A stretch of 43,166 nt of DNA from Oscillospiraceae bacterium (GTDB lineage: Bacteria; Bacillota; Clostridia; Lachnospirales; Lachnospiraceae). This document shows, in pieces, positions 39,988-43,166 of the stretch (position 1 is the first letter of the stretch; every line of letters begins with the position of its first letter). The notes beneath the pieces were generated by a model. That model was not told the origin of the DNA, did no database searches, and saw only the letters and a program-made list of their open reading frames with translations. The DNA lies in assembly GCA_021771715.1 (NCBI GenBank), contig JAETOO010000026.1, forward strand, positions 1 to 43,166, read 5' to 3'. Made by a program: the position numbers and the translations under genes.

Positions 39988-40512
39988 ATGCAGTTTCTTC
40001 TCTATATCTCCCGGTTTATGATTCCGTTTCTGATTCTCTACATTGTGGGCTATGGACTTCTGGCGAAGGTTCCGGTCTATGACAGCTTTGTCCGCGGGGC
40101 CAAGGAGGGGCTTGAGACGGTGGTGCGGCTCGTCCCCACGCTGATCGGGCTGATGGTGGCGACGGGGGTGCTGCGCGCATCCGGCTTTCTCGATTTTGTG
40201 GGCTCCCTGATCGGGAGCTTTCTGGGCGGCGACCTGTTCCCTGCGCCGCTCGTCCCGCTCACGATTCTGCGCATGTTCTCCTCGAGCGCGGCGACCGGGC
40301 TGCTGCTGGACCTTTTCAAGGAGCACGGCCCCGACTCCCGGATCGGAATGATCGCCTCGCTGATGATGTGCTGCACGGAGACGATCTTCTACACGATGAG
40401 CGTCTATTTCATGACAGCCCAAATCAAAAAGACCCGCCACACGCTGCTTGGCGCACTCATCGCGTCCTTCGCTGGAATTGCGGTGAGCGTGGCGTTGGCG
40501 GGGATGATGTAG
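39988..40512 (+). CDS. spmB: Spore maturation protein B (SpmB-like)
   Basis: A 174-residue membrane protein of the nucleoside-recognition/SpmB family: RFMIPFLILYIVGYGLL, VYDSFVRGAKEGLETVVRLV, PTLIGLMVATGVLRASG and SMSVYFMTAQIKKTRHTL-type ending (TMSVYFMTAQIKKTRHTLLG). SpmA and SpmB are needed for spore core dehydration in Bacillus. Here spmA, its usual upstream neighbour, is missing: the 180 bp before the gene match nothing. The start codon follows a weak ribosome binding site. Confidence 0.85.
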   Translation: MQFLLYISRFMIPFLILYIVGYGLLAKVPVYDSFVRGAKEGLETVVRLVPTLIGLMVATGVLRASGFLDFVGSLIGSFLGGDLFPAPLVPLTILRMFSSSAATGLLLDLFKEHGPDSRIGMIASLMMCCTETIFYTMSVYFMTAQIKKTRHTLLGALIASFAGIAVSVALAGMM

Positions 40513-40596
40513 TACAGGCGGAGATTCCGTCTGTACTTTTTTGCAGTTTGTAAGTATAATGGAGGGAGACAAGAGGTGAGAGCCGGAGGTGTGCAG

Positions 40597-41106
40597 ATGA
40601 ATGTGACAGGTTTGTCCTCGCAATACAACGTGCGCAGGATGACAGAGAGCGACATTGACAGAATTTATGAGCTATCGGTGGGAAATCCCCTGTTTTATCA
40701 GTATTGTCCGCCGTTCGTGACAAGGGAGAGCATCCGGAAGGATATGGAGGCGCTTCCGCCGGGAACGACTGGGGAGGACAAGTTTTATGTCGGCTTTTTT
40801 GAGGACGGGCGGCTGATCGCCGTCATGGATCTGATTTTGAACTATCCGGATGCGCGTACGTCGTTTATCGGCCTGTTTATGATGGCCCGGGAGAAGCAGG
40901 GGCAGGGAATCGGCTCCAGGATCGTGAGCGAGTGCGCCTGCTATATCCGGAGTCTTGGCTATGAGTTTATTCGCCTGGGGTACGCGAAGGGCAATCCGCA
41001 GAGCGAATCATTCTGGAAGAAAAACGGGTTTGCGGAGACCGGGGTTGAGGCGGACAACGGAGCGTACACGGTAGTTGTGATGCAGAGAGGTTTGCAGGAA
41101 GAATGA
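40597..41106 (+). CDS. GNAT family N-acetyltransferase
   Basis: A 169-residue acetyltransferase. The acetyl-CoA loop is REKQGQGIGSRIVSECACYI, followed by IRLGYAKGNPQSESFWKKNG. The substrate is unknown. ATG 40597 lies 7 nt after GGAGG (40585-40589), better than the GTG at 40576. It stands alone between spmB and the GH51 gene. Confidence 0.82.
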   Translation: MNVTGLSSQYNVRRMTESDIDRIYELSVGNPLFYQYCPPFVTRESIRKDMEALPPGTTGEDKFYVGFFEDGRLIAVMDLILNYPDARTSFIGLFMMAREKQGQGIGSRIVSECACYIRSLGYEFIRLGYAKGNPQSESFWKKNGFAETGVEADNGAYTVVVMQRGLQEE

Positions 41107-41244
41107 TGAGCTGAGGTCGGCAGAATTTCAGCTATGATGAGAATACGAAAAAGCATACCTGCCGAATTGAGCGATGTGCAAAGCAGCGCACGGAAAACGG
41201 CGGTCAAGCTGATCATATATTTTTATTTTACAGGAGGACACAAG

Positions 41245-42741
41245 ATGAAACTACATGCAGAGCCGGGGCGCGTCCTCGGGAAAAGAGATCCGATGATTTA
41301 CGGACATTTTATTGAGCACTTCCACCGTCAGATCTACGGCGGAGTGTACGATCCGGGCAATCCCCTCTCGGACGAGGAGGGCTTTCGGACGGACGTGCTG
41401 GAGGCGATGAGGCGGATCAAGGTCCCCGTCCTGCGCTGGCCGGGCGGCTGCTTTGTCTCGGCGTACCACTGGAAGGAGGGCGTCGGCAAAGAGCGGATCC
41501 CGCATTTTGACAAGGCGTGGCGCGTGGAGGAACCGAACACGTTCGGAACGGACGAGTACATCCGGCTGTGTCGGAAGCTGGGCTGTGAGCCGTATATCTG
41601 CACGAACGCGGGAACGGGCACCGCAGAGGAGATGAGCGACTGGGTCGAGTACTGCAACCTGCCCTCGGAGGGGCGCTACGCAAAGTGGCGGATCGCGAAC
41701 GGGTACACCGAGCCGCACCGTGTAAAATACTGGAGCGTCGGCAACGAGAACTACGGCTCCTGGGAGATGGGCTCGAAGACGCCCGAGCAGTGGGGCATGC
41801 TGACATGTGAGGCCGCGAAGATGATGAAGCGCGTGGACCCGTCCACGGAGCTCTCCGCCGCCGCGCTGACGGATATCGACTGGAACGTCAATCTGCTGAA
41901 AAACTGCGGGAAGTACCTGGACTGGATGTCGATTCACGAGTACTGGGATCCGATTCACGAGACGAATGACTACGCAGACTACGAGGCGTCGATGGCGTAC
42001 ACCGCGGATATCGGCCATTCCGTGCGCAAGGTGCGCGGCCTGCTCGAGGCGATGGGACTCGAGAAACAGATCCGGATCGCGTTCGACGAGTGGAACCTGC
42101 GCCAGTGGTATCACCCGATGATTATGGACGTCGACCAGCAGGGTCTGACGAAGGAGGAGTACCTGTACCCGCGCGACGAGAACGATGACAATACGAAGTA
42201 CACGATGGCGGACGCCGTCTTCACAGCGTGCTTCCTGAATATGTGCAACCGCAACTGCGATATCGTCGGCATGGCGAACTTCGCGCCGATCGTCAACACG
42301 CGCGGCTGCATCTGCACGCACAAGGACGGTATCGTGCTGCGCAGCACGTACCACGTATTTGACCTGTACGTGAACTATCTGGGCGATGTGGTGCTCGACA
42401 CCTGGGAGGAGGAGAATCCGGTGAAGCTGCTCCGGGCGGCCTCCGGCGAGAAGACAGAGGTGGAGCTTCTGGACGTGCTTGTGACTTCCTTCAGTGACCG
42501 CGCAGGCTATGCGGTCGCGGCGGTCAATAAGGACGCCGGCGAGACGCAGACGCTCACGCTGGATCTGCCGGGCTGCGGAGCGGTGACGCTGGATTACATC
42601 AGCGGGAACAGCACAGAGTCCTACAACGATGTAGACCACGAGGAGGTCGCGATCGAGCACGAAGAGCTCGGCACGTACCGGCAGGGAATGCAGATCACAC
42701 TGCGGCCGCACTCGGTGAATATCATACGGATCGGATGCTAA
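41245..42741 (+). CDS. GH51 alpha-L-arabinofuranosidase
   Basis: A 498-residue intracellular glycoside hydrolase of family 51, typical in length. The acid/base Glu is E168 in YWSVGNENYGSW, and the nucleophile is E282 in IRIAFDEWNLRQW. Other family stretches are GHFIEHFHRQIYGGV near the N-terminus and VLRWPGGCFVSAYHW. It releases terminal arabinofuranose from arabino-oligosaccharides. There is no signal peptide, so imported oligosaccharides are the substrate. ATG 41245 follows CAGGAGGACACAAG. No arabinose pathway genes adjoin it. Confidence 0.93.
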   Translation: MKLHAEPGRVLGKRDPMIYGHFIEHFHRQIYGGVYDPGNPLSDEEGFRTDVLEAMRRIKVPVLRWPGGCFVSAYHWKEGVGKERIPHFDKAWRVEEPNTFGTDEYIRLCRKLGCEPYICTNAGTGTAEEMSDWVEYCNLPSEGRYAKWRIANGYTEPHRVKYWSVGNENYGSWEMGSKTPEQWGMLTCEAAKMMKRVDPSTELSAAALTDIDWNVNLLKNCGKYLDWMSIHEYWDPIHETNDYADYEASMAYTADIGHSVRKVRGLLEAMGLEKQIRIAFDEWNLRQWYHPMIMDVDQQGLTKEEYLYPRDENDDNTKYTMADAVFTACFLNMCNRNCDIVGMANFAPIVNTRGCICTHKDGIVLRSTYHVFDLYVNYLGDVVLDTWEEENPVKLLRAASGEKTEVELLDVLVTSFSDRAGYAVAAVNKDAGETQTLTLDLPGCGAVTLDYISGNSTESYNDVDHEEVAIEHEELGTYRQGMQITLRPHSVNIIRIGC

Positions 42742-42770
42742 AATAGCGCGCGTGTATTTAAAAACTGGCT

Positions 42771-42817
42771 GCCCCGGAATACGGCATTGGAGGTGCTGTG
42801 TTTCGGGGCTTTTTTTG
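42771..42817 (+). terminator. Intrinsic terminator after the GH51 gene
   Basis: GCCCCG (42771-42776) pairs with CGGGGC (42804-42809), with further pairing inside, followed by seven or more T. The rest of the 42742-43094 gap is AT-rich and shows only the promoter at 43022. Confidence 0.8.
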
Positions 42818-43021
42818 CGCTGGTATTGCATGGGAACCAGGCTTTACAGGCACGTGAACGGAATTGTCTGGAAAGCAGGCTGGTGTGAAAAATAGAGATG
42901 GTGTTGACTGGATGTCGCTGAGTTCAGTCTGTAATTTTTTCGGAACAATTTGAAAAACAAAAAGCAACATATAAAATGTGGTTTATTATATAAATATAAT
43001 AAATGTTTAATAAATGATATG

Positions 43022-43049
43022 TTGACTATCAAAGAAGCTGTGATAGAAT
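43022..43049 (+). promoter_or_regulatory. Promoter of the Rpn-type gene
   Basis: TTGACT (43022-43027) and TAGAAT (43044-43049) with 16-bp spacing, 45 bp before the ATG at 43095. Confidence 0.6.
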
Positions 43050-43094
43050 AGTTGCACAGAACAGGTTCCTGTAGTAAAATGAAGGAGGAATGGT

Positions 43095-43166
43095 ATGACG
43101 AATGGAATGATCAACCGCAAGTATAAAGACAGCCTGTTTCGGATGATTTTTCGGGAGAAAGAGGAG
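43095..43166 (+). CDS. Rpn-family/PD-(D/E)XK nuclease-type protein, N-terminus (partial)
   Basis: The first 24 codons read MTNGMINRKYKDSLFRMIFR, then EKEE, and run off the window. A start of the form NRKYKDSLFRMIF-EKE is typical of the many Rpn-like (transposase_31-related) nucleases in Lachnospiraceae. AAGGAGG precedes the ATG. The catalytic part is not visible, so activity cannot be judged. Confidence 0.65.
   Translation, partial: MTNGMINRKYKDSLFRMIFREKEE

Noticed and set aside
41251..42831. 526-codon minus-strand frame opposite the GH51 gene
   Set aside because: No homology-like motif; the plus strand encodes a complete GH51 enzyme with both catalytic Glu residues.

Overview
The window looks like the chromosome of a GC-rich, spore-forming Clostridia bacterium, most likely a gut Lachnospiraceae. 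The clues are a Firmicutes-type ethanolamine (eut) microcompartment operon with its associated TIGR02536-type protein, an spmB sporulation gene, the Firmicutes order tsaC-ywlE-rpiB-upp, a Gram-positive surface protein with a cell-wall sorting signal, and strong AGGAGG ribosome binding sites. No tRNA, rRNA or CRISPR array was seen.

Layout. 1-116: the 3' end of a group II intron (last codons of its reverse transcriptase, domains V and VI). 126-1328: a MalY/PatB aminotransferase on the minus strand. 1329-2466: a long non-coding stretch with a large nested inverted repeat (1554-1794), a near-consensus promoter, a cobalamin riboswitch and an intrinsic terminator. 2467-19974: a 20-gene eut operon, all on the plus strand: DUF2284 gene, eutG, eutS, eutP, eutA, eutB, eutC, eutL, a BMC fusion gene, eutE, eutM1, eutM2, eutT, pduL, eutJ, a TIGR02536-type gene, eutN, pduS, pduT, eutH, eutQ. 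A GNAT gene follows it.

20837-24177: a polyferredoxin, a small coiled-coil protein, a GH32 beta-fructosidase, and remnants of a sugar-binding protein and of a AAA ATPase. 24178-28271: housekeeping genes (S1-domain protein; tsaC, a ywlE-position protein without catalytic residues, rpiB, upp). 28645-33501: a 1618-residue surface adhesin. 33691-39804: an AraC regulator divergent from a PhnP-like hydrolase, a sugar ABC importer (binding protein plus two permeases, no ATPase) and a TIM-barrel isomerase. 39988-43166: spmB, a GNAT, a GH51 arabinofuranosidase and the start of an Rpn/PD-(D/E)XK nuclease gene.

How the eut genes would work together (family knowledge applied to the gene set): EutH admits ethanolamine. 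EutBC, with adenosylcobalamin from EutT and reactivation by EutA, makes acetaldehyde and ammonia. EutE oxidises acetaldehyde to acetyl-CoA and EutG reduces it to ethanol, recycling NADH. PduL converts acetyl-CoA to acetyl phosphate, and EutP/EutQ are candidates for making acetate and ATP. EutS, EutL, EutM1, EutM2, the BMC fusion, EutN and PduT form the shell. PduS and PduT add an electron route across it, probably for cobalamin reduction. The cobalamin riboswitch in the leader ties expression to the cofactor.

The observations most worth follow-up are the large structured inverted repeat, the BMC shell protein fused to an acidic linker and a SAP/Rho-N-like domain, the EutT without its metal-binding cysteines, the YwlE-like protein without its active site, a possible EutX-like regulatory RNA in the eut leader, and two related palindromic elements at 33585 and 37100.
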